A stretch of DNA of 64,000 nt from contig PDUO01000081.1 in assembly GCA_003008705.1 (NCBI GenBank), positions 114,828 to 178,827 of the forward strand, in the 5' to 3' direction. The stretch's first letter is position 1, and each line of letters opens with the position of its first letter. The position numbers were made by a program, and so were the translations under genes. A model generated the notes under the pieces. It was not told the DNA's origin and made no database searches. It worked only from the letters and a program-made list of their open reading frames with translations. Source of the stretch: Pezicula radicicola. Its lineage: Eukaryota; Ascomycota; Leotiomycetes; Helotiales; Dermateaceae. Positions 35,946 through 48,543 of the stretch are shown here, in pieces.

Positions 35946-38238
35946 ATGATTGAGCTTCGCCCCGGAGCCTTTTCTGCCAGTACTAATCGTGCCTGTGACC
36001 CATGTCGCCAGAGGAAAATCAGATGCGATCAAGTGGTACCCAACTGTGTAAATTGCTAGCGCTGTGGTTTAGGCTGCTCTTATTCAGATCGAGCGAAGCG
36101 CAATAATAGTGTCAGGAAGCTGTAAGTTCTCCCCGAACAGGGTTATAAGCTATTCCCCACTACCTACTCCACTGCATGGTTTCTACTGATGTGAAATTGC
36201 CTCTCTAGTACTGACGAGTTAGAAGAGATCGAAGCTCGCGTTCATACTCTTGAAGAAGGGAGGCAGGTTGAGTTGTTGAGTAGCCAAGAGGCCATGGGAG
36301 GGCGGTTTGATCGAATTAAAGCTTTACTAGAAAGTATTCACTTAAAGGCGGAGTAGGTTTCGAAATCAATCCAAGAAATGACAGCGGACACGATTTAGCC
36401 GCAGTAAAAGGGGTACCCCGCCGTTAAGTTAGGACCTGTAGCAGTATCTTCCCCTAGCTCTAGAGTGTCTGCCTCCGTGACCTTGGAGAGCGGCGGCATT
36501 GAGAAGTACTATGGGTCTAGCTTAATGTTAATGCTTGTACGAGATCCAGGAAATGGTTTGCAAGATCGGCTCAACAACCCTAAGCGTCTAGTTGAAACGG
36601 ATGCAATTGAAGAGGCTTTTAAGGGGTTGCTAGACACATCCAAAATGTCATTTCACTCTTCGAAGCATACACTCGACTTCGGCCTGAATCAAAACACCGA
36701 GGCCATCATATTACCTCCTAAGGGCCTCGTAAGTGCTTTGATACAACCTTTTCTGCAAGACTTCAACGCCATATATCCCATACACGATCCACATTACCTC
36801 TCGGATCAGATCAAGACAATTTATACATCACCAGACGCACACAAAACCACAGTCCACCCATTATGGCTGAACAGCTTTGTGTCACATACTGTGTCAGCTA
36901 GGTGCAGGTCGACGTTACAGGGTAGCAGTGACAGAGTGATGGATGCCGAGCTGTTACGCCCTTTCAGAGACCATGTAAGTCGTGCTGTAAATGGACTGGG
37001 GCGATTCTCCAAACCTGCGCTTCTCAATTTCCAGACTCTTCTGTTACTAGTAAGTTCTCACCATGGTTGCATGACTGGGTGTTCTAGGGATTGTTGGATG
37101 TGTGCTGACAGTTCTTTAGTGTATTTTCGCACAAGACAATTTCAATATTGAGTTGGCCGAATTTCTCCTGGAGTAAGCTTGTCACTGTGCACGAAGGATG
37201 GGATTGTATAGGCAGCAGCATGTCTCCAAGGGCGACTTCGCTCGATATTCTGAGCGGCAAAATCTTTTCTGGAATTTGTTTGTCCTTGACAAAAACATTT
37301 TCTTCCTTGCCGGCAAGCTATGCTTACTGCCGGGTTATGATTGTGATACGCAGCCTCCTTCGCTGGAGAAGAGCACTCCATCTCAACAATATTTCTCTAG
37401 TCGAGTAGCTCTTGCCACAATTCAGGAGCAGATATACACAGGCCTATATTCTGCTGCGGCGCAACGCCAAGAAGACTTTCGGAGAGAGGATGCAGTCAAC
37501 GATCTTTCCAGGAAGCTACAACAGTGGCTTGACGAACACTATGACATCCTCTCAAAGTCTGAGTTCTCTCCAGAAGATCGGTGCATTTAGTATCTTGGAC
37601 TAGAGCAAACCATTATATGTGGTTTGTATAGGATTATGGTCCTCCGGAAAGGCTGTGGCAAAGTCGCTGCTGCAAAACGCCTTCGGGTGTCTCGTGAGGT
37701 GATGGAAAACCTAAAAAATTTGGCTGCAAAATCAGATCTACAAGGCAAGGAAGCATGTTTGCGGAGGTACAAGAGACACCTGTCCCGAGTCATCTAAATT
37801 TGGATTTTGCTAACGAAATCGGTGAATAGAATCTTCTTATCGGCCCCTTTTGCCGCCTTCTCCGAGATCCTTTCGGGGCTGCTTTGCCTCGCCACACTGG
37901 ATCCACCAGTGTACCAAGATTTGAGGAGGAGTGTGGTATGTCTCGCTTACTTCAACAGTCCTTAACCATGCTAAGCTCTACCGAAACCACAAGAAAAGGA
38001 GAATTCAAGATGACATTGGGCATCCTGTCAATTTAACACCCGTCTCAACTTCAATGAATGGCAACAATGCAGACTTGATTGAAGGTGATCTGACTAAGCT
38101 GGCATCAGAGGCTGGTCAGGTTGTGCAGTACTTCAGTACCTCCGATTTTATCGAATCGGCATCAGATAAGGAGATGATGGAGTATTTCGAGTTGAATGCA
38201 TAGACTCTGGCTTTAGACGTGGACTGGGTCTTGAGTTG
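35946..38238 (+). pseudogene. Zn2Cys6 transcription factor with fungal MHR, decayed cluster regulator
   Basis: From ATG 35946 the protein reads to NRACDPCRQRKIRCDQVVPN and CVNC-stop-RCGLGCSYSD. This is a binuclear zinc cluster with six Cys, interrupted by TAG at 36057-36059 just before the last Cys (a Gln codon before mutation). An 87-bp intron (36122-36208) precedes a leucine-type coiled coil (TDELEEIEARVHTLEEG). The middle homology region follows from 36465: IQPFLQDFNAIYPIHDPHYL, HPLWLNSFVSHTV, FARYSERQNLFWNLFVLDKN and IFFLAGKLCLLPGYDCD. Further stops are at about 36355, 36397, 36403, 37172 and 37588. A final frame ends at 38201 or, reading through that TAG, at 38238. Such a gene inside a metabolite cluster normally activates the pathway. 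Loss of the DNA-binding finger would silence it. Confidence 0.82.
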
Positions 38239-38688
38239 ACCAACTCAGAGGCACTCAAGGTAGCATTTACATTAGATCATATGATTCAAAGAGCGAGGAG
38301 GATTCGATAAAAAAGGGAACAGATATACTACCAATATCAGAGGTCTTTCCCAGATACATGCTTTTCCTCTGCTGTGATCCAGTTCACCTCAGCATGGATT
38401 TGACAACTGTAGAGATACGGCCCTTCAATTTTTTGCCCACTCAGAGCAGCTAGAGTACATAGGAAGTCTACACGTCGCCCGTGGTACTAATCGGTCCCCG
38501 CTGGTTTCGGCCTTTGGATTCCGGGCGTTGAATCCCCGACGTTCAATTTGTCCCTGCAAGAGGAACGACGCACGCTTCTGACCCCGTCCATTAAGACTAG
38601 AGTACCTTATAAATGTTCAATTTTTGTCGTAGATTTTTCAGTGGAGTTATATCCCGAATTAGTTTGGTCTCCTTCCTCTACACACAAA
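38239..38688. promoter_or_regulatory. 5' flank of the dioxygenase gene
   Basis: There is no coding signal apart from a chance frame leading into the next gene. A TATAAAT at about 38606 lies some 80 bases before the dioxygenase start and could be a TATA element. A pyrimidine-rich leader (CCTTCCTCTACACACAAA) precedes the ATG. Confidence 0.4.
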
Positions 38689-40030
38689 ATGGCAGAACAC
38701 ATAAACGGAACCAATGGATCCAATGGAAGCTCCAACGTATTTCATCCTGAGTCAAATGGCTCGAACCTCTCAACTGACCTCAAAGTCACTCCTCTCAAGC
38801 CAAATGGCTCGCTAGGAAAATATGAAAAATTCAACTTGACTCCAGAAATTAGAACCGAATTCCGCCATACTGACTTAGCGGAAATCCTGCGGGCTGAGAA
38901 CTCTAATGACTTGATGCATGATCTTGCAATACTTAGTATGCCGCACCACTACTTGCTGTATCACATCTGGATCTGGCTGACGAACACCAGTATCTACACG
39001 CGGTGTTGCTGTTTTCCGTGCACAGAATACTCTCACTGGTGACCTCCACAAGGAATTGATCCAACATCTGGGTATAGCCGGAGGAAAGCCCGCTAAGAAT
39101 ACACTCTATATCAACCCCATTACCAAGCCTTGGTACCCTGATGAGGATCCGGAGTTATCAATCCTCGATGCTAACCGCCTTAAGACAATGTACTATGCAG
39201 ATACTAGAGGACAGAAGAAGCAGATGGCCGTGAAGGAGTGGTACTCGGACGTTACTTTTGAACAATGTCCCCTAGACGACTACAGTAGTCTGAGGCTGTC
39301 GGCTCTTCCTCCGGGAGGTGGTGGAGGTATTCAGTTTCGACTCCCTCTCAAGATTGAAGTACTGATTTAATTTCCAGATACTATTTGGGCAAGTGGCTAT
39401 GAAGTGTACAACCGCCTGTTAGTACCATTCCAAAAGGTAAATAAATTTAGCCTCTTCCACCCTCAGATTTGTAATGTCTCTAGCCTTTCACGCATCACAG
39501 CTCTTCGATGGCCTGACTGCGACATTCGCCCAGCCGTCGATCAACCGCGTCGCTTCTCAGAAAGGTCTGACACTCTTCCAAGGACCTCGTAGCTCACCCC
39601 TCAATGTCGGTACTTGCATGACAGCCATCCACCCGGCAGTTCGCACTAATCCTGTCACGGGCTGGAAGAGTGTGTTTACAATTGGAGCTCATCTAGAGAA
39701 GGTCAATGATGTCTCAGTACAAGAGAGCGACTACCTCATCGAGAAGATCCAACGAATGGTTACAGAGAACCCTAATCTTCAAGTAAGACTTCGATGGGAC
39801 AACGTCAACGACATTGGTAAGTGAAACTTCTATGATGACGTGATTGAATGGGAGCTGAGGCTAATCGTGGATCCTTTCTAGCCATCTGGGACAATCGTAG
39901 CACATACCATGCGGCTATCTCAGACCAAGTTGGTACAAGGAGAGGGTATCGTGCAGTATGAACTGGCGAGAAGCTATACCTCGACCCGGCGAGTAAGTCG
40001 AGGGGGGAATCTTTGTCTACAGCGGGGAAT
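38689..40030 (+). pseudogene. TauD/TfdA-type Fe(II)/2-oxoglutarate dioxygenase with lost iron ligand
   Basis: Exons are 38689-38935, 38991-39326, 39378-39436 and about 39480-39816, then from about 39882. Most introns have GT..AG ends and CTGAC-type branch points; the boundary near 39437-39480 is unclear. Fold landmarks are STRGVAVFRAQNTLTGDLHK, INPITKPWYPDEDPELS, KEWYSDVTFEQCPLDDYSSL, LFDGLTATFAQPSI, HPAVRTNPVTGWKSVFTIG and DIAIWDNRSTYHAA. The facial triad should be His-x-Asp plus a distal His. The Asp and the distal His (in STYHAA) remain, but the first ligand is Tyr (TAC at 39242-39244, expected CAC). A TGA at 39959-39961 also cuts the last about 25 residues. Otherwise it is open. The family hydroxylates or desaturates substrates with 2-oxoglutarate and O2. 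In alkylitaconate pathways it would oxidise the side chain before lactonisation (inference). Confidence 0.82.
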
Positions 40031-40552
40031 TAATCTGACTTGAATTCATAACATTGGAGAAAAGTTAAGTTCTCAATTTTTAGGCAGCTAAACTGCCATT
40101 TCCTTTGATTTAGTTGAGTTCATTTGCTAGTAAATCATATCGATCACGTGTTTGAATGGACTTTCAAAAACCCTTTCTAAGTCATGAACTTCTGCCCACC
40201 GAGATGTCTATTTCTGGTATACTCTACTTAAATTTGAAGAGTCACATTTGGAAGCTAACATCTACAGTGGTAGGCCGTATGGGAGTATGCGTCAAGTCAC
40301 AAGATCTTTTGGTGACGGAACAAGCAGGGAAGTGATCTCAGTGAATTGATCTTTTGTCTACTTCCTGCCTCGTAAATTGACCCATAAGAGTGACTAGACG
40401 TTTGAAACGCTTGAACATCACGTCTAATAGCGCAAGTGAGCAGACTAAAGGGGGCTTCTATTATAGAGATGACGGACACGGAATGGACCAAGACCTATCA
40501 GAAAATCGAAATATTGGCCAATCGCCTTTAACAAGACCATTATACTAATATC
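40031..40552. other. Intergenic between dioxygenase and FAS beta 3' ends
   Basis: Convergent gene ends meet here. No gene, repeat or terminator structure was recognised; a chance minus frame 40297-40491 has no motif. Confidence 0.45.
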
Positions 40553-43500
40553 TCATCCTCTCGCCTCGAGCTCACTCCTCAGAAACTCGTCCTCCGTCCT
40601 CTGAACCACGTCTCTCAAGAACTGCTGATCCAAGTTGAACGGCTTACCCTTAACATTAGGGATCCACTTTCCGAGAAGCCGCTCGACTTGCACCTCTTCT
40701 TTCTTGACTCGGCTTTCTAGAAAGCGGCGATAAATTGGAACGCCAGATTGTATATGTGTCGAATGAAAGGGGACGTCAACGCCTAAAAGCGGTATAGTAG
40801 CAACACCCCGAACTAGTTGGACGGGTTTTGGAAGAGCTATAGCGCAGCTTAGGTGATATTTAATCAATAAATGCAGTGGAGCCAAGTTATCGGAGGAGGA
40901 GGAGGATGAAGAATTTCCAGTAGTGGCATTGAGGGGTACCACTTCTGAGGGGTGAGAGGCGAGATGATCGAGGAGACTGCTAAGAGCAGCGAGATTCGTA
41001 AGCTGTGAGAGGCTTATTAGCAACTTAAAAAACAGAATATTGGATTGAAAGTAGCAAACTTTGCCTGTGCAGATGTATTGGTCTCCTTCACAATTGAAAT
41101 TGACAATCTGGAGCAAGGATCTACTAGCCTCAGATATGATTTTAACCACCTAGCGAAGGCATCCTTTATTAAAGACTATATTGGTGTCAGCAAAGAATAG
41201 CTTAGATGTCGCGCGGGGACGCCTATACTTGCCAACCCTACTAGGATTAGCAGCTACCATGGAATAGTCAGTAGAACCATCAACATCGCGCTCCACAGCG
41301 AACTACATTGCTAGACCACAGTAGAAAATAATATCCATCAGAGAAGCGAAGGGTATGAACTCTGCCATCGTAGCTAATACAGCATACTCGCCCAAGGAGT
41401 GACCAGCAAAAACAGCATCATCTTGAACAGGGCCATTCTCTCGTATATCTTCAAATCTTGCTCTCTCGGCTACTATAATGGCCGGTTGAGCGAATTGGGT
41501 TATGAAGAGTAAGCCACCAGGAGCCGAGAATGTATATGATGCCGAGTCTGAACGAATATCTTTTATTACTGGTATGGCGACGGAACAATTTTTATCGATG
41601 ACGACTTCGCTTGTTATATTGAGGTAGTTTTCACGAATATATCGACCTTTCTTGCCCCCGAAGTAGATAGTGAGGGTTTTGGGGTTGTCTCGGACTAGTT
41701 GGAGAAGAGACCAGCTTATGGGGCAATCACTAGCTGTAAAGGCGGAAAGAAACAAATAAGAACTAGTATACCGTAGGTATTCGAGAAGTGATTGTCGGCA
41801 TCATCCCAAACCCTCTTAGTAGCTGAACTAGAATTATATAGCGCCATTCCCATTCCTGGAGACTGACTTCCTTGGCGTTGTCAGTTGTTATTCTTAGCAC
41901 CATTCTACTTTATACTATAGCTATATATTGGTAGCTCACGACTAGCTCGTCGCTAGGTATAACTATACCGACAAATGAAGCCGTGTAACTCTTGAATCGT
42001 CTCCGATGCCCATCTCCAAGGAGATACTCGACTACTCCTCTGATAATCGCAGAGGTATATATACCATGTGTAATAGTCGATGGAAGGTTTACCCAGTAAG
42101 CGAACACTCGCGAGGTATAAATAGGATTATAGTCTTCAGATACTTTTGTGTAAGCTTCTGAGTTATACGAGATATATACATTGAGTGAGCCTGATTTATA
42201 GAGGTTTCCTCTCTATACTATGACGACCTTTCAGGGCGAGGAAATCTTTAACTGGATTGTCGTGGCATCCGTTCGCAGAGAATAGAATAGCACCGACACG
42301 GCGCTGTAGACAACTAATGCTATACACCATTCCCTTGACCATAAGGTTCTCCATGAGGTCACCTTTTTGGCCTTGTATACATGTTTCAAGTTGGAAATGA
42401 AGTTCCCTTCTAGTAAGAGACTCTTCCGAATCATCTAAAGAAAACCACTCTTGGTCTCGGAGGATACCCTCGTCGTGACTATTCTTGATCGCCACAACCA
42501 TCTCAGGCTCTGTCGTTACCTAAAAACAAGAGGACAACTCAACATGAGATCCCAAGAAGAAAAAATCTAAAGTAACGGCAACAATGAGATAGCTAGCGCG
42601 ATTGATGTTAGCGTGAATAACAACTGAAGTACTATTATCCTCATTTAAGATTTCTCGAACCGACACAGTTGCCTAAACACGATCTCCAACTTGGAGAGGA
42701 ATTTCTTTGGAGGAGTATATAAATGAGTTCTTACGGTGAAGAAGCTTTAATATATCTACGTCGAGCTTTTCTGTACACAAGACTGTGATTATACTCTCCT
42801 AGACGATACGAATACAGAAATCCATGGGAACCATATCAGAAGATATACTAAAAACTTCCTCGTTCTAATATAAGAGCCCGATAGTTGATTTGAACTCTTG
42901 AAGGAGTTCTGGTGAAAGGGTGATCTCATTCGAACTAAACATTGATCGGGATTTCGGCTGGAGCGAGATATCATCCTTTCCGAGCCAAAGTAGACTATAG
43001 AATGATTTTATCCTTTTATTTTAATCCTCCATTACCTCGGACAGGCTGAAAGTCTCCTTGCCCGAATTATACTTGAACAAGAACAAAAGTTCAGCTGTCT
43101 TCATCTCATCTTACCGTCTATGAAAAAGCTGCACTGAAATTATTGATTTCTCTGGAGAGGAGATCCGGGCAAGGGGCTGAGACTGTTATACTAACAATTG
43201 ATGACAATTACCGAGTTGGCGTAGTTAATGTTCATCTATATATTCGGTTCAAGCTCAAGCAGACGGTGGAAAGGACTTAGAACCTTAAGGTGGCCTTAAA
43301 GTACGAATACTTCTCTAATCCAGCCACTTAGACCAGAAGGCCAAGATTCAGTGTTTGGGGTATTCGAACTAAAGAGAGTAGGTTCAGATTTGGATAGGTT
43401 GTAGTTGAGAAGCGATTTGTCGATGTCTCTGCATTCTACTGTATCAAACTCCGGAGGTGAATTCGGAGTATATGGACTATTAGATACGTTAGAAGATGTA

Positions 43501-46500
43501 GAACCAAGTAGTATATCTAGTAAATCTTGACTGGTCATTTTTTTCAGTCTCTGATTGATATCATCGAGAATATCTTTGGCTGATTCATCGGCATTGTAGG
43601 AATATCGTACTACAACAGGTCTATGCAAGATACAGACTCTCTCCGGATCTTGATCAACAACACTATCTAGATTCTCAGATTACTACAGAGAGTCCTTCTT
43701 GAACCAGTACTCGAAGTCATGGTCAAGAATGGGTACAAAGTTGACGGGCTTCTGGCCACCGGCTTTACAGCGATTGAGAAACCAAGAGGTGTCATCAGGA
43801 TACAGCCTGTAAGTTTCGGCAAGTGGATAAGAGGTAAACAGCTGGTGTAGAAATCCCGAGGGCGTTGCAGTCGATATGATTTCCCTTGTATCTCCTGGGA
43901 CCCGCTCCATAGCTCTGAGCGCGAAGTCAAAGAATAGTACGGAATAGGACTGATCAATCCATCTGTACGAGGGCTCAAGATACATCAACTAGCGGAGGCG
44001 TCTCAACACCTCACCATATATCATCTCCTTGACATCAATTGGCAGCCCTTGCTAGTTTTGGCCAAACCATGGCTTAGCGAAGTCTGAATTGAGCCTCTTG
44101 ATAATCCATCCGCGATACTTCTCAAGCTGGCTTTTCTGTTTTACCTTTCGTAAACTGAATATCTTCCGGTCTAACTCAGACCAGAGATTGACTACGCGGG
44201 TTACAATCTTGTGGATAGGTTGCTTCATCTCAGACTGTACTGTAATGACTCCACCAGCTGGTTTATCATAGTATAATTCCTAACTATTGGTTCCAGGAGC
44301 CTCGATTATCAGACGTTTAGCCGTGGGAGGTGTATAGACTTCTTTAGCAACCATCATTCTACTTCCTAGCAAGATCCTATCAACTACATAGCAGGCCGTC
44401 CGTAGTCATAAGACCACGAGCCGTTCAGATATAGGTATATCCCATCTACGTCACCAAATCCGCTCCCTACTACAGGAAACAAATTGGTGCATCGCCTTAT
44501 CTCACAGTAAGTCTCTAACAAAGGGATATGAAAGTCCTCAAAAGAGTGATAACCACCTCCTCTTTCGCCGGTCCATCTATTGATAAGTTAGTATAGACTT
44601 TTGATAATATTTAGAGAGGCGAGCTCCCGAAAACTTCCGAAGAGCTTGCCTCCCAAGAAATTAATAATTTAGGGCGGGATTTGATATACTGTAGAATGAC
44701 CGGAAACGAGGGGCTTCTTTTTGAAATAGTGATTATATCTCTGATTATTTCTACCGACCCTGGCTTAAAGGAGATATACTTCAATCCAAGTCCGCTGATA
44801 TACTCGGTTGCGATATCCAGAGAAGGAACGCTAGTACCAATTGTGAGGCCTTCAATGGGGCAAGCCCTGTCGGATGAGTCTTCCAATAAGAGGTATCTAC
44901 TAAGCAATTGTATGGGGGTTGGTATATATTAAGTTTATTGTTATGCCTCTACCTGGAATGATGCTCGAAACGACTTCTCGGATTATAGTAGAGAAAGGCT
45001 TGGCTGTATTCATTATCGTAGAGACAAAATCGGGATGAATAGTCGTAGGAGTTATTCCTCCGACTATAATCGGAGGGGTCCCCAGAATGGTAGCTAGTTT
45101 TGTCCTGACCATCTCAACACCCGTTTCTGAGTTGATAATCGAAGGATGAAAGAAGTGTGACTAATTTACAGCTTGCTGAACAGGGGATCCATAGATTGGG
45201 CAGAAGAGTTCTGCCTTGCTACCAATGATATCTGAAGATGACTTAAGATCATCTCTACTAATGATTCTAATACTACGGCCGTCTTTTTGTTTCACTAGCT
45301 ATTTATTATTCCACACCGGCTATAAAAGCCACGATATGAGTGGCATCCTCAAACTATATTGAAAGTGGCCAGTTCATAGGATCCGTCGTGATAGCGGAAA
45401 TAAGGATATCAATGACATTGCCGGTCTTGGCTTGGCTTATATCTGATCCATCTCGAGTATGAAACACTGGTATTACTAACTCACTTACATGGAAAGTTCG
45501 CTCACTCAGCAAAGCGTTCCTTGATGATTTTGCTTATAATTTCCAGGTACGGTGTATGGAAAGGAGCGTTGACCGAAAGAAAGTTGAACCATTTCTCGGC
45601 ATTTTGACCTCTGAGATGTAGAGTCAGACCACGTAGCGATTTAGCGGGGCCCGCTACTGTGAGGTTTTCGGGACCATTCGTGATCACTAGATATATCCTT
45701 CTATTATCGTCCAAAGACTTGTTGTATATTGAGACTAACGCTTCTAGAGACTCCTTATCGAGGCCTCTAACAATAAGCATGGATGAGGGCTTCCCTTCCC
45801 CATGGTGAATACTATCTTTGATGATTGAAGCAGAGAGAGAGAGAGAGCTGCGAGGGGCGTTCAATTAACTCTTAAGACTAATCTAAAATAAGATCTTAAC
45901 GGCTAGTCGTGTAGTATCATAAAATGACTCCTAGGAGTCAGATCTTACAACTACAGCTACAACGACAATTCCTTAAGAGTGGCCAGTGACACCTTTCAGA
46001 CTTTTATAGACCTGGCCTAGAGTCTTCCCCAAAATTTTGCAAGTCATACAGTACTGTACAAGGCCCTAAAGCCTAATAATGGAAAAGTTGTAGGCGGCTG
46101 GGATATCGTCGTTGCGTCTAGGACCGAACTCGGGTCCTGCAACCATCTAGCAATCTCGATTGGATAGCCAGGGTAATAAGCTTTGGTCTCCGGTAGTCGT
46201 GAAAGATGACTTAGTAACGGGCTTGTAGAGTCGATCAGGTCTTAAAGGAGTGGTGGGTACTGGAAGTAAAGATCTCGGAGCTTCTTTATGCACTGAGAAT
46301 TTCCTGAACCTTAGCCTCCAAAGACAGTGTACAGGCGAACACCCTTCCCTTGCTCAGTGAGTATAATTAGTGCGCTCTCATGGTACTTTGGATTCTTCGA
46401 CAAGGTACAAGCGGTGGAATAGTAGATCCTGAGGGTTCCGCTTCGGGTCTAAGGGTCGTCTGGGAGACTCGAAATAAGATTATGAATATTGGTAGTCTCA

Positions 46501-46858
46501 AGAAAATCCCTTTCGAAAGCATGAAAGAGTTCCCGAATCGTCGATTTCGAGGTATTTATTGGAGTAGAAATAGTATGAATTGAAGCGTAAGCGTAGTCGT
46601 AGACTTTGGAGTAGGTTGGCCTTCTTCGTCTCTCCTAGTAAGCTCTAGGAGGAATGCATCCAGATAGGATGGCAGTGAGGCATTAAATCGATCAGTATCG
46701 GATGAAATGGGAAAATTACAGGAGATGTCGCCATAAGCGACCTTGAAGAATGTTGTGAGCCTTTTAACAGATATACTAGAACCATTTTTAGGTGTACTGG
46801 TAAATATAGGTGAAGCCGAGGAGCTCGAATTGCTTGTAATAGGGCTAATGTACTTCAT
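40553..46858 (-). pseudogene. Fungal fatty acid synthase subunit beta, dedicated cluster copy, decayed
   Basis: The minus strand spans about 2,100 codons, the normal size of the beta subunit, in domain order. An N-terminal acetyltransferase has VFGG-stop-GSGN near 46320 and the nucleophile elbow VTGHS-stop-G near 45980; the stop at 45973-45975 replaces Gln of GHSQG. Its tail NGPENLTVAGPAKSLRGL is near 45640. The enoyl reductase has LGTPPIIVGGITPTTIH near 45080 and ISFKPGSVEIIRDIITISKR near 44780. The dehydratase/hot-dog part has VNLPSTITHGIYTSAIIRGV near 42080. The malonyl/palmitoyl transferase has FAGHSLGEYAVLATMAEF with its Ser intact (GHSLGEY at 41384-41404). The C-terminus has VDVPFHSTHIQSGVPIYRRF near 40760. 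Dozens of stops and frameshifts separate these. Paired with the alpha subunit at 50.3-55.7 kb it would have made the acyl-CoA starter of the pathway. The start is set at 46858 from the first protein-like Met. Confidence 0.85.
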
Positions 46859-47239
46859 GACGGTTTGTGACAGCCGGATCGAAATGATTTAGAAGTACTG
46901 GATACGATCACTAAGGTTGAAGACTAGCGACGATTACTAAATATATAGATCCAGGTTAGACTCGCGGCAACTAAACCTCATACTAGATCGGGGATCAAGC
47001 AGACGAGAACGCTAGTCCTGGTTGAGTCGTATATCCATCATTCAGTCCTATCTTTGACTCGGCCTTTGCTTCCAACTACGAGAACTTTGATTTCTGAGGA
47101 TTCTGGTAGATGGGTGGTAAATTCTGAGACTCGTTCTACAGAGTCTTTCATCGGGTCTTAAACCGATCAAATTTGGTTGCGATCTGACTACGGCTATCCA
47201 GCAACAGTATCCCCAAAAAATATAAGTGCCCTGATAGTA
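46859..47239. promoter_or_regulatory. Divergent interval between FAS beta and the PrpD-like gene
   Basis: The two genes point away from each other with about 380 bases between them, suggesting a shared regulatory region for co-expression. No motif was identified with confidence. Confidence 0.35.
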
Positions 47240-48291
47240 GATGACAATACTACTCGATAGTATAATGAAGTTATCATCAAGATTGTCGACTATGTATATA
47301 ATACTAATATCTCAAGCCCGATCGCCTGGGTGAGAGCGGAAGCAACACTTCTCAATGTCCTGGGCGTAGCTTTTGAGAGTATCCATATAAGTGAAGAATG
47401 TCGGAAGTTACTTGGACCAACGCTTGGAAGCTCTATAGTGATTCCTGGCCCAGCGGATTCAGAGTTCATGGAACCTCCTACCAGCTTCATACATTCTGAA
47501 AGGTACCTTTGATATGGGAGCTATGATTCGTTATCTCGACTATAATAATACATTTCCAGGTGTAGAATGGGGGCATTCACCTAGTAAGTGGATACAATTA
47601 CGTTTCCTCGAGATATATTAATATATAACTTTGAAGATAATTTTAGTGTAATGCTTACCACAGCCGATGTACTCTCCAGAGCGGCGAAGGAAGGAGGGGA
47701 GTCAAGTCCCATGACAATGAAGTATGTTCTTACAGCTCTGATGAAGGCCTACGAGATCCAGGGTTCTTTCCAGATCAAAAATGCTTTTAATAAAGTCGGC
47801 CTTGATCATGTTATTCTTGTTAAAGTCGCCTCCACCACCATGGTTTCATGGCTACTCGGCCTCATAAATAATCAAACAAAAGCTGCGGTATTGTACACCT
47901 GGGTTGACGGTCACCTACTTCGAGTTTACAGACAAGCTCCGAATACGGGCCCTCGAAAGGGATAGACAGGTGGAGATACTTGTATACGAGCTGTACATCT
48001 AGTACTTCTTGTAAAGGCGGGACAACCATCTGTGAACGCCGCACTTACGACTCCGCGCTGGGGCTTCTACAATGTTCTTTTCAAAGGCAACCAATTCAAA
48101 TTACCCAAGCCTTTCGGAAGTTGGGTTATATTCGACGAAAGGAAACACTCGACCTAGTCAGGTTGAAGGCGAAGCGCAATTTAGGATTGAAGCTCTCTTC
48201 TGAAAAGGTCGACTCAATCATGGCTCTCGTAGATGGACCTGGCTTTTTAACTTTCCCAGTCTACAAGTTTATAGATATATTCACAGTCTGA
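47240..48291 (+). pseudogene. MmgE/PrpD family, 2-methylcitrate-dehydratase-like (alkylcitrate dehydratase)
   Basis: The plus strand reads IVDYVYNTNISSPIAWVRAE, ALGV-type LLNVLGVAFESIHISEEC and KLLGPTLGSSIVIPGPA. After a frameshift near 47500 comes GTFDMGAMIRYLDYNNTF and PGVEWGHSPSKW, the PrpD signature 'DMGxxIRYLDxNDxxxxxEWGHPSDN'. Then AFNKVGLDHVILVKVASTTM, HAWVDGHxLRVYRQ-like TWVDGHLLRVYRQAPNTGPR, and WGFYNVLFKGNQFKLPKPFG near 48060. Only about 350 of the usual about 500 residues are recognisable; the C-terminal third is eroded. It is preceded by stops and the start codon is not clear. PrpD dehydrates 2-methylcitrate; by analogy this enzyme would dehydrate an alkylcitrate to alkylaconitate. 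Its neighbours (citrate synthase, FAS) support that role. Confidence 0.78.
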
Positions 48292-48543
48292 GATACTTGA
48301 AACCATTTTATGTATAGCTCAGGGTCTTCGTGGCGAATATCAGTCAACACTCAATCGTATAATTCCTGACTTTAGAGTAAACACGAATTTATCACGATTT
48401 TGTTCTAGTACCCCCTAAGATTCTACATCCTAGTTTAAGTCTTCAATTTTCCGATCTAGCTTCCTAACATAGATCTATCCAGGTCGCTAGATACGTATAG
48501 TACCAGCTGTTGAAGTCGATCAGTAAAGCTCTCCAAATACTTG

